A stretch of 64,000 nt of DNA from Moniliella sp. 'wahieum'. Lineage: Eukaryota; Basidiomycota; Moniliellomycetes; Moniliellales; Moniliellaceae. Of this stretch, positions 1-11,094 are shown piece after piece (the stretch's first letter is position 1; each line of letters opens with the position of its first letter). The position numbers and the translations under genes are program-made. The notes under the pieces are model-generated. The model did not search any database. It was not told the DNA's origin and was given only the letters and a program-made list of their open reading frames with translations. The stretch lies in the NCBI GenBank assembly GCA_003971905.1, contig RSEE01000022.1, positions 62,001-126,000 of the forward strand, written 5' to 3'.

Positions 1-29
1 CGTGATGCTACGCGCTGTGACATGTGATG

Positions 30-115
30 CGGGGTGGTGGGTGTGACATGTGAGGTGCATGTGACATGTGAGGCCTCACCGGCACCTGGCCTGAGGCCTG
101 AGGCTCAGGTCTCAT
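30..115. repeat. Palindromic heptad chains (ACATGTG, AGGCCTG)
   Basis: ACATGTG occurs twice, followed by AGGCCT and then by AGGCCTG with imperfect copies. Each unit is a palindromic hexamer plus one base. This is the first of many such runs in the window. Confidence 0.7.
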
Positions 116-191
116 TCTGCGGCTTTGGGGCAGAGTGCAGCTGGTTAGGCTCCCTCTTCGTGTATTAGGTGGTGCCAGAATTATCTTTCTC

Positions 192-277
192 GCTAAGGTG
201 GCGACGGGGAACAGTGGCTAAGGTGACCGGTGATGGCGAAGGGGAATGGAGCTGACCGGGCCGTAGGCCGGTGGTCT
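192..277. repeat. Dispersed hairpin repeat, copy 1
   Basis: Shares two blocks with 50067-50142: GCTAAGGTGGCGACG at its start and a GC-rich hairpin block beginning AGCTGACCGGGCC at its end. The end block folds as a GC stem over a GTA loop. The middle differs between copies. No coding potential is seen. It could be a SINE-like element or a small structured RNA; the sequence does not decide. Confidence 0.55.
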
Positions 278-342
278 CCTCTGTGACATGTGAGATGATC
301 GATGTCGATGAGGGCGATCATGTGGTCGACGTGCAAGAGAAC

Positions 343-371
343 TTAACGTTTAACGTTTAACGTTTAACGCA
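343..371. repeat. AACGTTT heptad run
   Basis: About three tandem copies of AACGTTT, again a palindromic hexamer (AACGTT) plus one base. Confidence 0.75.
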
Positions 372-449
372 GCACAAACTCTAGAACAAAAATATTGGAG
401 CGATGCATAGGTTCATTCGTCGTCCCCTAGTAGTACTCCCAAGTGTGTT

Positions 450-600
450 GAACGCGTTTATTGCGTGAACGCGTGAACGTAAAACGTTAAAACGTTAAAC
501 ACGTTAAACGTTGAAGCTTGAAGCTTGACTAGCTTGACTAGTGACTAGTGACTAATGATTAATGACGCATGGTGCATGATGAACGATGCACGTGGTGTAG
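450..600. repeat. Mixed chain of palindromic heptads
   Basis: After ACGCGT and AACGTT units, positions 507-572 read AACGTTG, AAGCTTG, AAGCTTG, a 9-base ACTAGCTTG, ACTAGTG, ACTAGTG, ACTAATG, ATTAATG, ACGCATGG. Most cores are perfect hexamer palindromes and the period is 7. It is the clearest example in the window of one palindrome changing into another along a chain. Confidence 0.8.
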
Positions 601-1371
601 TACTCACATCATGAATCCATCTCAGACTGTGAGTGTGTCGACACGTTTTTGTAGGCGAGGCGGGGAACAGCAGGGAACACATGCAACACATCTCTCCCTG
701 GTTTGCCTCTTCCCGCCTCTTGATGCAGATGCTCTTCTCTGATCGATCTGAACGGATGAAGGGGGCCAGACACCATGGGCAGTGCTGCCACCATGCATCG
801 CACATGTCACATGCCCACCAAACGACGCCAGCCGGGCCATCGGCCAGGCCAGGCCGTGTGAAGAGAGCGGGAGGACGATGGGAGCGTGTGGGAGCGGCTC
901 TGCGGTCGCGATGGCGTTCTGAGCGGCACGTGATATGGCTGGGGAGTGTAGGCGGGTGTAGGCGAGTGTAGCGCCCCTCGAGGAAGAAGGGGTCCCGGTG
1001 CATGATCGGCGTGATCGGCTTGAACTTGACTTGATCGCTGTGCTGCGAGTGGCCCCGGGGCTCGCTGTGGGCTGCGCTGTGCTGCGCCCCAGCGCAGGCA
1101 GGCCAGGGCACAGCCGCCTCCGAGCAGCCGCACCGCGCCAGCGCTGCCCCCGTGCGGGGCCACCCACTTCGGCCGGTCTCAGCCAGCGGCCTGGAATGTC
1201 TGTGCTGTGGTGCTGGCGGGTGGCAGAAGTGCGCAGGGGGGCAGTGCCCGGATGTGCACAGCTCCGAGAGCATGCCGCTGGCACAGGGGCAGTGTCCGGG
1301 CGTGCTGGACGGCGTTCGGCTTATAACGCGTAACGCGACGCAAGGATCGTCTGCCCAGGCCACCCAAGCGA

Positions 1372-1441
1372 TGCCCTGCTCTGCCCTGCTCTGCCCTGCT
1401 CTGCCCTGCTCTGCCCTGCTCTGCCCTGCTCTGCTCTGCCC
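1372..1441. repeat. Decamer tandem array (CTGCCCTGCT)
   Basis: Six nearly perfect copies of a 10-base unit with a degenerate final unit. Non-coding, about 130 bp upstream of the serine-rich membrane protein gene. Confidence 0.9.
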
Positions 1442-1567
1442 TTACGCCTTACGCGTTACGCTCTCCCACAGCAGCACCGCCTCGTCGCCCGCCGCCGCAC
1501 CACGCTGCACACCCTGCACAGACCACACACACGCGACATAAACCTAAGCTCAGTATTCAATCTCAAC

Positions 1568-4244
1568 TTGCTTCGCCGGCCTTGCCACCCGTCTTCCTTC
1601 TGCCTCTTCTTCCTCCCAGCTCCTGAGCCCCCCTCCACGCTCCCTACCCCCCCACGTGCTGGGCCGTGCGCCCCTGCCAACCCCATAGCTGTCGCTCCCA
1701 TGCCCCTCCACCACGCCCCGCTGCCCACCCGCCGCCACGCCGCCTTCGCATCGGCTCGTCCCGCATATGCCCCTCGCGAAGACGGCGATGCCCACCACCA
1801 AAACGCCGGCGACAACAGCGCCCCATCTTCCTCGTCTAACGGCAGTGCTACCGGCAGCAGCGGCAGTACCCGCTCCTCTGGTGCTGATGCCACCGGCCGC
1901 GGGGCTGCCTCTGATTCCTCAGCTGCGTCCACCGGCGCCGGGTCCGACGCGTCCGCCCACGACTCCTCCTCGAGTTCGGATTCGGACGCGGGCTCGGGTT
2001 CGGGTTCGCACTCAGGCGAGTCCTCGAATGCTCCCTCTCGCAACGGCGGGCACACGTCCGCAACAAGCACCGACTCGCAACGCGGTCGCTCTTCTGCTTA
2101 CGCCAGCTCGTCCTCCGCCTCGTTTTCCGGTAGAACTCATTCCAGCTCGGTCTCGGGATCTGGCTCGGACTCGGGATCTGAATCCAAATCAAGTGGGTTG
2201 TCCAAATCGCAATCCTCTACTGGCTGGTCCGAATCGTCCAGTGCGGATGGGAGATCGAGCAGTGCGTCCTCGAGCGCTTCTATGTCAAGTATGTCCCTCT
2301 CACCCCTCCACCTCTCTACCGTGGTTTGATGCGCTTGTTCTCACATATTTCTCTCAGGCCTCTCCGCCGCGTCTGGCTCCTCCGGGTCGTCGACCCATCG
2401 TGGTCTTCTTCGAGCGAGCCATCTTCGTCATCGAGTTGGTCCAACTCCCTCTCCTCGTCCACGACACGTTCTTCCAGCGCATCCTCTTCTGCATCCACCG
2501 CATCCTTCTCTAGCGTATCGGACCAGATGTCTTCTTTCTCCTGGAACTCTTCCTCCCACTCGTCGTCCTCGTCGTCCGTCTTCTCATCTTCTTCTTTCTC
2601 GTCTCAAGCCTCGTCGTCATCCACGTTTTCCCTTTCTTCCTACTCCTCTTCCACGAGCCTGTCTGTCAGCTCCCTCGCGTCCTCCTCCCTGGAAAGCAGC
2701 AGCAGCGCCATACCCACTTCCCTCTCTTCGAGCGACTCCACCAGTGACACCAGTGACACCAGTGCCACCCCCGTCCCCATCCCCACCTTCACCATCTCCT
2801 CCACCGTGACTTTGACGCCGACGGTAGCCGTACCCTCTTCGCAGGCGGCCCAACCGGCCTCCGCTTCGGTGGAAGATGGGACCGATCCCACCTCGGCCGC
2901 GGGAGACGGAGGAGGCGGCACCGACGCGGTCAAACTCTCGTCGCTCAACACGCATATTACCACCGGTCCCTTTGCCAGCTTCTCTGCCCCCACCATATCG
3001 CAGCGCACCGAGACCGACATGGCTCGAGCCACGGGCGGACCGAATGGGGCGGGCTACTTGCCTCCCACCGCGGTATCAGCACGGCGGGACTGTGGGTGCG
3101 GCGGTGGGCGACGGCAGGGGCGGTACTGATGGTGGTGCTGGCGTGGCTAGTGTGGCGCACTTGGTTCCGTGCTCCCGAGGCGGAACCGATGGCATTTGAT
3201 AAGGACCCGCATCGGTCCCAGTTGCTCGACGCGTTTGATGAGAACGATTTGCTCGACGTGCCGGCGGCCAACGCTACCGAGGGGGGAGGCATGCACTCCC
3301 CGGACCAAAGCAGCTCATCGGGCTTCCCCGGAACCGAATTCGTCTCGTCTGCCGAAAGGGGATCGGGGGCGCGGTACGTCTTGCCTTCCTTGCCGACGTT
3401 GGGGTCCGACGCTTTCTCTATCCCCAGCGTGGCGCACGACCCGTATGCCCACCTGGACCGCGGCCGGGAGCCCTACGAGGACAACGACGAAGGGTACGCG
3501 ACGCCGGCCGACCTATCTCACCACTCCCGCTCCGCCAACGAGGGCGAGTATGGTCACGTGAACCGTCGCGAGGCGTACCCGCCGGAACGCTATGCCTACA
3601 CGTCCGACCTGTCACTTATCTCGCGTTCGGGAGCGCACGAGAGCTTCGCCGAGAACCCTGCGCGGTATGCTGGTGCGGCAGCGGGCGCAGCAGCGGGCGT
3701 GGCAGGGGCGCGGAGAGACTGGCTCGACTGATCGCTTGTCCGGCTCATCCGGCACGCATGGCAATCGTGTTTCCCACCGTCGTCTGGCCACGGCTTCGGT
3801 CGAGTCGATGGAGAAGAGTTCGGCACAACCTGCATCTTCGGTGGCCCCGCTACACTCGGACTGGGACTTTGGTTGGCACCCCACCAGCTCCGATCGCAGT
3901 CCTGCGCTGGCAGAGGAGCTGTGGACGGCGGCATTGCTCTGTCCCCATCGCCCGGACTGGGGAACGAGATGGCCCAGTCAACCTCAGGCGCGCCTACGTG
4001 GGGCCACTGGGGGCAAGGGGGCGGGGCGGGGGCAGCGGTGGTACATGCGCCGTCGTTGCCCACTGGTTCGGTAGCCGAGGAGATGGGCTACTGGATGCCG
4101 ATGGAGATGCCGCCTGGTGAAAAGGCCGGCGGTCGGGGACGGACTGCTGGCACTGGCGCGCACACCGCTCCCAACCCACATGATTCCTATGATGCCGAGT
4201 CGGTCTTGGATGGCTATCTTGTCCGCCATGGCCAGGCCGAATAG
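1568..4244 (+). CDS. Serine-rich single-pass membrane protein, sensor-like (frame-broken)
   Basis: A long Ser/Ala/Gly-rich region, probably extracellular and O-glycosylated, is followed by one membrane segment near 3105-3160 (core AGAVLMVVLAWLVW after an RRW stop-transfer-like flank). An acidic, Tyr-rich cytoplasmic tail then runs to the stop at 4244. This is the layout of Mid2/Wsc-type cell-wall sensors, but I see no WSC domain, so the function is inferred from architecture only. A likely intron is 2289-2357 (GTATGT...CTCTCAG). Protein character moves between frames near 2400, 3050, 3725 and 3920, so the model needs several one-base corrections. The start at 1568 is a Leu codon in the frame shown; the true ATG is uncertain and may be one of the nearby in-frame codons. 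No downstream partner gene suggests a job. Confidence 0.6.
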
Positions 4245-4868
4245 CCCCTCCCTCCCTCCCTCCTTTTCTCCCTTTCTCCGCTCGAGAGGGCTCCACCCTT
4301 GCCTTTTCTCCTGCCCCATTCTGATAGGTATTCCCTCTCCCAGAGAAGGATGGGACGCCCCTCCTTCTCTCCTTTGCGCCTTCCCCTCTGCCCTGCATGG
4401 CCAACACACTCTCTCAGTTCGCCCCACCGATTCAACACAGTATTTCTTTTTGTTGCCACGGCCAACCTCTCTCGATCTCTATGCTTTCTCTCCTTCCTGT
4501 CGCGTTTTGTCTCTCTTTCCTCTCCCCACCACCACAACGCTCGTTTGGCGCATCGATTCTCTTTTGGCTCCCCTATATCAACCATAGCATATCCGCAGTG
4601 TCCAGGGGTTGAATAGTATGCCAACAGACGATGCTAGATGAGCTCCAGCCTCTCGAGATATTCACGTCTCCGGCGTTTGTTCAATTGGTTGCGGTAATTT
4701 CTCCCTTGTCAGGCCGCCAGCGGCGAGGGTGACCGGTGAGCGGGCGGGCGCGACCTGCGGTGCGTGATGTGGATGGCGCGCGCGCCTGCACTCTGTCTGA
4801 GTACTCAGTGTGCCTTTTGTGCTTGGCCTTGGCCCTGGCCCGCCTGTCCGCCACACGAGCGCGCGGCC
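4245..4868. other. Intergenic, pyrimidine-rich
   Basis: CT-rich tracts near 4245-4560 look like the 3' region of the upstream gene. Nothing else is recognised. Confidence 0.5.
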
Positions 4869-6216
4869 ATGACTGGCGGATGGCAGTCCGACGCCCATCG
4901 CGCCCCCGAGGGTCGGCACAACGACCACGGCACAGCATCCTGGGCCACCTCCCCCTCAGCCGCGCTCTTCGCGCACGCCAGCGTCGATGGCGCCGACCCA
5001 GCCCGTTCCCTAGCGCCGTCAGCACCCTGTCGCTCCACGCCCGCCCGTCCGATCTCTCCTGACACAGGCGTGAGCATCGGCATGGACACGGACACGGACA
5101 CGGAAACGAACACGAACACGAACGCGAACACGAACGCAGACACGGACACAGACACGGACACGGACCCCGACCCCGTCTCTGCTTCGGCTTCCTCGTTTAC
5201 CGCCTTGGGCGCCTCTGCTGCTGGTGTCACACGGACGCGGCCTGGACCTCCGCCGCACCGCACCTACCTCCGTCCATCACGCCCGGCCATAAACCAGGCA
5301 GCATCCGTTTCTGCGCTTCTCTTCTGACGCGCCTGTGTCCCCGCCCATCAACGCACAGAGCCCCAACCCAGACCCTTGGCCCACCCGAAAGGGACCAGGA
5401 ACGCGAACGGGAGACGGCGAGGCCTGTCCCGAATACGGCAGCCGCGCCTGCGGGGGGTGTGCTGGACGCGCGCGAGGAACTCCCAGGGGAGGGAGGGAGG
5501 GGAAAGGGACGGAGACGATACTTGAAGCTGTTCCGGGCGGCGCGTCGCACCGTGCCTTTGCACGGTTCAAGCCTTCGCCCTACGCTGCGTTTTGCGCGAA
5601 CAGCAACGGCGAGGCAGGGTGGGGCGGCAGGATCTAGCGGCGCAGGCAAGCGAGCATCCCGCCCACCACCGCAGTCCTTGCGTCGCAGGCGCCTAGCGTC
5701 GCTCGCACGACGGCAGCGGCAGAGCGCGAGGACAGCGCGGAAGAAGTGTATGGGGTACCGGAGAATTTCTTGGAAGTCGAAGTGCGCAATCCGCAGACCC
5801 ATCGATCGGGCCGGACGCAGTTTACAGATTATGAGATTGTGACGCGGTACGTGGGGTTCTGTGGTGCGGTGGTACGTTGGTGGGGGGGGAGAAACTGATC
5901 CTTCTCGGTTTGATGCTCTGATCAGACCAACGTTCCAGCCTTCAAGATGCGGTACAGCAGTGTGCGACGGCGCTACCGTCAGTTTGAGTCGTTTCGCACG
6001 CTCTTGGAGCACCAAGGGCGCCGGGTCACGCTACCCCCGTTGTCAGGCAAAGTGTTTACCCACCGGTTCAGCGACGAGGTGATCGAGACCCGACGAGCCA
6101 GTCTCGAGCGCTTTCTGCGAATTGTGGCAGGCCATCCGTTGCTCCAGACTGGCTCGTCCGCCCTCCTCTCTGCGTTCCTTCAGGACCCGGGCTTTGACCC
6201 GACCCATTGGCGTTAA
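4869..6216 (+). CDS. SNX3: Sorting nexin-3 / Grd19 (PX domain) with long disordered N-terminus
   Basis: From about 5740 the protein matches the Snx3/Grd19 family: [15 protein letters not shown], then the PX core with [10 protein letters not shown], the proline-rich turn PPLSGK and [12 protein letters not shown], ending PGFDPTHWR at 6216. PX domains of this family bind PtdIns3P on early endosomes and sort cargo with retromer. An intron lies at 5847-5925 (GTACGT donor, ATCAG acceptor); joining its flanks is one base short, so an indel is likely. Upstream, an open region from the ATG at 4869 encodes a Thr/Asp/Asn repeat (about 5083-5175, six-base units) and a charged segment. It runs into the PX part only after frame changes near 5327 and 5500-5640. 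Assigning that extension to the same protein is an inference; the PX part alone is firm. Confidence 0.85.
5083..5175 (+). repeat. Hexanucleotide repeat encoding Thr-Asp/Thr-Asn
   Basis: Imperfect six-base units (ACGGAC and ACGAAC variants) encode alternating Thr-Asp and Thr-Asn within the putative N-terminal extension of the Snx3 gene. Confidence 0.8.
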
Positions 6217-7149
6217 GCTAGACGAACGAGACTTGTCGTTGCCTCTGCTCTCTGGCCTCTGGCCTTCTCGTTTTCATTTTTTCACCCTTTTGGCTCGCTA
6301 CTCGTCCCACCACGAGCGGCATTCGCCTGCGCAGCGTCGGCTCGCAACGATAAGCTAAGCGTGCTGCTTTCTTTGCACGGAAGCGCAATCCCCTGAGGAT
6401 ACCACTCTGTGCCTGGTACCTGGTGCCTGGTCGGTAAAAAGACGGGATGGCGAGAGCTTGGTGATGTCGGACAGGCTGATGCGCCTCCCATCTTCGTCCC
6501 GCTGCGCCTACTCCCGATCGACCCACGTTTCAGGCCGAGTCGGTGCGCACTTAACTTACCCCCCCCCCTCTCTGTCATGGCGTTCTGTTGGACCTAAGCT
6601 GAGGCGAGGGTGACAAGTGGACGATGAGTGAGGCTGATCTGGGGAGAGTCCAAGGCAGTGGCCGCAGCGCGTCCTGCGGCTATGAGCAAAATGGGCACGG
6701 GCTGCTGAAGGGGGGAGCGGAGGGGGCAGAGGAGAAAGCAATTTGCGGTGCATACTGCCTTGGATTCTCGGCTTGGTTCCATCTCCCTCAGGGACACGAT
6801 CAACACAATAACAGGCCAAGGTATAAGCTGAAGGGAGAGGCAAATAAGAAAACGATCAAATTGGAGCGGTCAGGGCCGAGGCCATAGGCCAAACGGCTGG
6901 GACACAACGGGTAAAGACACGAGGGCAGACTGGCCGCGACAAACACACGGCGCAGGTCAAAGCTGAAGGAGGGGGGGGGGTCAAGGAATAAGGCACCTGG
7001 ACAAAGAGGGGAATAAAGGTGGGGTCCAGAGGATAAGAAACACAGGGTTTGATGTGAGGTGGAGGACACGAGGGTCCTCCTTGTCTCATTGGGTCTGCAA
7101 CAAGCGCATGCGAGCCAAAGGCGGGGGATCAGAACCGTTCTGAGGCGGC
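6217..7149. other. Intergenic, no gene seen
   Basis: About 0.9 kb between the convergent Snx3 and Pmp3 genes. Frames on both strands are short and lack recognisable domains; a poly-G tract lies near 6971. Confidence 0.5.
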
Positions 7150-7425
7150 TTACTCGTCGCGGAGCACAATGTAGAGGGCGTGGATGAGACCAGGGAAGTA
7201 GGCCAGGCACTAGCGAACCAGCAAAGAAAAGGGAAACCAGGGTCAGTCGGTCGGTCGGTCTGCGTGGGAAGGAACACGGCAGGAAGGGGGGGGGGGGGGC
7301 AGAGGACGTACGGTGAGGACAACGTTGATCCAGAACTGAGCCGTGCAGCCGACCTTCATGAACACGCCCAGAGGCGGGAGGATGACGGCAAGGATAATGT
7401 CAAGGCAAGTAGCGCCGCCGCCCAT
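7150..7425 (-). CDS. PMP3: Plasma membrane proteolipid 3 (Pmp3, UPF0057)
   Basis: A two-exon gene: exon 1 at 7425-7312 and exon 2 at 7209-7150, giving 57 residues, the usual size for this family. The protein has two hydrophobic helices: the first runs through DIILAVILPPLGVFM with the family's LPPLGVF signature, the second is INVVLT joined to LAYFPGLIHALYIVL. Pmp3 is a small plasma-membrane proteolipid that affects membrane potential and cation tolerance. The intron (7311-7210) has a GTACGT donor and CTAG acceptor and carries a long homopolymer and a short GGTC repeat. The frame is intact. It lies tail-to-tail with SNX3. Confidence 0.95.
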
Positions 7426-10231
7426 GGTGAACGATGGATGGATAGATGGAGGGAGGGAGAGGGATGGATCGGGGGGAGGGGGTTATGAGGTGGTGGGGAG
7501 AACACAAAAGAGAGGCAAACGAGCCAGGCGAATACAAGACGGTCGAGCGGCTGGGCAATGCCGGCCGTACGGGGTGCTCAAACTGCGCCTGCAATATACG
7601 GTCCTCGGTACTCACACAGTACTCCATACTCCATTGCGCAGTTCAGACGGGAGGCTGACTGCCCCTATGCTGGGCGCGGGTGCGAAGCAGCTGGTCTCAG
7701 ATCTCACCGCTGATGCGTGACGCGTGGCGGGCGCGTCCGGGCAGGGGACCGGTGACATTGGCCTCGCACGCACGGCGCCAGCATACGCATCATGCATCAT
7801 GCAGCGCCTGTCCCCGGCCAATGCGCAGCTCCCATGACACACAGGCGCTGTGCTGGGGATGGACGTGGGTGCTGTACGTCATGAGGACATGGATGACATG
7901 GATGACATGGCCTGGACAGCTGGGCGCTGTCAACTCAGCAACTCAGCCACGCGCAACTCGTCAGACTCATCGTCATCCATCGTCGCATCCCACGCGTTGT
8001 TGCCAGCGTGTTGCCGTCGGCCATCTCAGTTGCCGTCGCGCATCGCTTGCACTCGCGTTACTTACCACTCGTGCAACGGCCGCACCACGCGCAGCATTCC
8101 ACTCCGGACCGAGGGACTCATACTCAGGCCCCAGGCCCTTTCGCGCAGCCCTCAGCTGAGGCCTCACGAACAGTATATACTCCCAGCGCGCTCTCCTTCA
8201 GCGCTGAGGCCGAGCATGATGGCCTGCGCGTATGTGCATCATAGCGTCTTGGCGTTCCGCGGCGAATACACGGACCAACGGCATCTTCCGGTGCACAACG
8301 CCCGGTTGGGGCTCGCGCAGCCCTCAGCTCAGCCCGGAGCCACCTGAGCGCGCTGAGCCTCAGCGCTTAGCCAGCGTTGGTGGTCAAGTGCTAGATGACA
8401 GGGTCATTGAGAACAGGTCGAGCCTATGCTTGCCACGTCCTCTTGAGGCCTAGGGCCTGATGATGCTCCTGAGGCCCTGAGGCCTGACCCGCCAAGACAG
8501 ACAATGCCAAGAGCAGCCCCGGACCGTGCCCACCCGTCGTGTCGACGCACCAGTTGGGCGCGAAGAGAGAGAAATGGAAGTATTGCCCTGGTTGTCTCCG
8601 TTGTGCACAGTCCCGCTCCACGAACTGGAACGAAAAACCAACCCCATCCTTAGTAGTACGGGTCGGAGGCAAGCAGGTCATGCACAAGGCAGAAGAATGT
8701 GGAGAAGAGGAGCTGGACTGACAAAACCCAGTGAGCGGAGGGACGCGGACAAGGATGATCGATGATGGACCTGATTCGGGTCTAAAGCAAGTTTCGCTCC
8801 TCTGTCGTCTTGGCCAAGGCCGTAGGATGGATAGGCGAAGTCGTCTGCAGCATCATAGTTGGTTCCTCACACCAACTTTCAACAGTGGGTCTTTTTGGTG
8901 CAACGATCGATGAGATAGAACGCAAATCGAGACCCTAGTTGGAAGGATGGGTGGATGTGTCCAATCACCATTTGGCTACCAGATGAAGAGCGCACACGAT
9001 GAGCAACCGTATTATATCAATCTGCATTCCCTCCGAGAACGGATCCGTCGTCAGATCGACGTCAGATTTGTTAGGTCTTCATATGATCTCCCAACTGACC
9101 AGCGGCCCATGCCAAGTCGATCTCCAAGCACAGGGGTGTTGGGATCCGCGGTCCTGTACATAGGCCAAGGCGCCCTATCGATTTTCTCTCTTTGCCCCCT
9201 AAATGACCTCCGAGAAGCGTTCACGTGTATACCCTGGCTTGTTCGAAACCTTGTCTCCTCAAGGTGTGGCGTATGGCTTAGAGCTTAGGCCTTATTAATC
9301 ACCACCACCGCGATTGCGTTGCTCTATACATTCACCAGTTTTTGTTCTCCACACAAATCCTTGGGTTCCTCCGGTCTTAGTACAAGGGGCCCTGTTAAAG
9401 GGCGCAATATCAAACCTTCAGCCAATTCGACCAGGCGGTGTGGTCGTCCAGGAATCGTCAAGTCGCCTTGCCCCTGCGCGTGAGGCAGCCCCCAAGAACC
9501 CGAGCGAGGTGCGTTTGGCTCCGAGTGAGATGTACATAGCTCGGGCCTGGATGAATTCTCCCGCCCCTCGGCGAGGGGGAGAGAACATCGGGCCCGGAAG
9601 ATACGCATCCAAGTTTCTACTGCTCCAGTGTGGCCTGTAAGCCTCTAAGAGCCCGCCCTTCCGATTTTCATGAGGCTCATTCGTCATATATCAGTTTCCA
9701 TTGGAGAACCACCAAGCTCTGCACAGCAGTCACCACATGAAGCTTCTGATTTGCACCTTATGTTTGGTTACCTTTGTGCTTCCTGACGACGGGCAACAAC
9801 TTGTACTAGCAGCTTGTCAACGAACGTGCAGCCCGTCCCTCACGATGCTGCTCTATCGGTTAGATATGTATGGACACGGACGTTGAGCGATGGAGGCTGG
9901 TACCTGGATGGACCTCTCCTGAAGAATGAATCCGTTCCGCCTCGATTCGTTGCCGAAAGACCTTTGGGATATGCAGTCGGGGGTGCATCAACCTGAACGT
10001 GAAGAAACAGCAATACCAATCCCTACCCATGGAACGATGAAGACAAGCTATAAAGTACAGCCAAACAAGTCACAACTTGGCAAAAATCAATTGGGGCAAG
10101 CAGGACCACAAGGGTCACTTGCGCAAGGGCCTGCCCCATCCCGGAGAGGGCGCGGGGACAGCACATTGTCATGAAGAGGCAATGGCGAGCAGAGCTTCAA
10201 GCCATTGGTACGCTCATCGCAAGCAGAGCGC
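7426..10231. other. Intergenic, 2.8 kb without a recognisable gene
   Basis: No frame gives a known protein; the longest (8947-9288 plus, 9314-9640 plus) look like chance frames. Part of the stretch, roughly 8700-10100, seems less GC-rich than its surroundings. Short CTGAGG/AGGCCT palindromic words recur near 8150-8500. It includes the Pmp3 promoter side (from 7426) and the RPL41 3' side. Confidence 0.5.
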
Positions 10232-10405
10232 TTACTTGGAGCGAGCACGCATCTTCTCTGCGTTTGCGGCGCAGACGGCGCATGCGTTTTTTTCCTCCAC
10301 TTCGCTCTCACTGCACAAGACGAATGGTCAGCACGGGCTTCTTTGACTGGATAGGGGGAAGAGCGAAAGGCCAAGCCAAGGGAAACAGGAAAACAAGAAC
10401 GCACT
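10232..10405 (-). CDS. RPL41: 60S ribosomal protein L41 (eL41)
   Basis: The reverse strand encodes RAKWRKK followed, across two one-base insertions, by RMRRLRRKR and KMRARSK and a stop. This is the 25-residue Arg/Lys-rich eL41 of the large subunit. Exon 2 is 10310-10232. Its first two bases are TG, and an intron (10404-10311; GTGCGT donor, GCTGAC branch, TGCAG acceptor) separates them from an A at 10405, so the start codon is split A|TG. The insertions sit in a run of seven A (on the gene strand) and in AGAGAAG; removing one base at each restores exactly 25 codons. I read them as assembly errors. A TAGGGTTAG motif lies about 90 bp upstream. Confidence 0.85.
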
Positions 10406-10493
10406 TTTCGGTTGACCGGTACTGAGAACGCTGGTGGAGAAAACTCACACGACGAACACCGCACGCACCAGCATATGAGCCAGGAGGGCTGCG

Positions 10494-10502
10494 TAGGGTT
10501 AG
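10494..10502 (-). promoter_or_regulatory. Telobox-like motif upstream of RPL41
   Basis: TAGGGTTAG on the plus strand, about 90 bp upstream of the RPL41 start. Similar AACCCTA words occur at the other ribosomal protein genes here and are known ribosomal-promoter elements (Tbf1/Homol-E type) in other fungi. Confidence 0.5.
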
Positions 10503-11094
10503 ATATTCGGGCGCATTTGCCGCAGCACATCAAGCTGCTTGGCTTCAGCCGAGAGCGAGATCATCGATCATCGACACCAGCCACAGGTCACATGACGGGA
10601 TAGTCACCTGACCAGGACCCCCCAACATCACGTGATGGCCTGCCTGGAGAAGAAGCAGGACGGCACCTTGGAGGCAGCACGGAATGTGTCGTTTGCCACT
10701 GCCATGCCACGCTCCACGCTGGGCTGGGCTGCCTTGCTCCCATCCATGACTTGTGACCGCGCTCCCATCCCGTTGGTGCCGCGTATCGATTATCCTGGGT
10801 CTGGGGAATAAGCCAGCCATGCTCGGGTTCCCGCCGGAGCCTGAGGTGCGCCAGCTAGGCACTGGCGATGACCACATACATGTACATCGTACCCTGTCCA
10901 ACTCACGCGTGGCAACTATAACGAGACACAATCCAAAAGACGTAACAGCGTAGAGGAGATGCCACAGGTGGCAGGCATGCAATTGTCATACCTTTTGGGT
11001 GCGGGGCAGCCCAGGCAGCGCCGCCCCTGGGTGCGAGGCCGTCGAGCCGAAGCGCGAACACAAGCTCCCGACCAACCAGGCCAAACAAACCTTC
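10503..11094. other. Intergenic, no gene seen
   Basis: About 0.6 kb between the RPL41 promoter and the RPS5 stop. A 145-residue minus-strand frame (10982-10545) has no recognisable domain and I do not support it as a gene. Confidence 0.4.

Larger units (their letters stand above)
1..1567. other. Intergenic stretch without a recognisable gene
   Basis: No open frame here resembles a known protein. The stretch holds several chains of palindromic heptads, one copy of a dispersed hairpin repeat and a decamer tandem array, each listed separately. Overlapping frames on both strands between 545 and 1541 are low-complexity and unlike the coding regions that follow. Confidence 0.6.

Noticed and set aside
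1372-1441. Coding repeat (Pro/Ala/Leu) in a plus frame
   Set aside because: The decamer array changes frame every unit and there is no flanking protein signature.
8700-10200. Degraded retroelement in the less GC-rich stretch
   Set aside because: No reverse transcriptase, integrase or terminal repeat could be seen in any frame.
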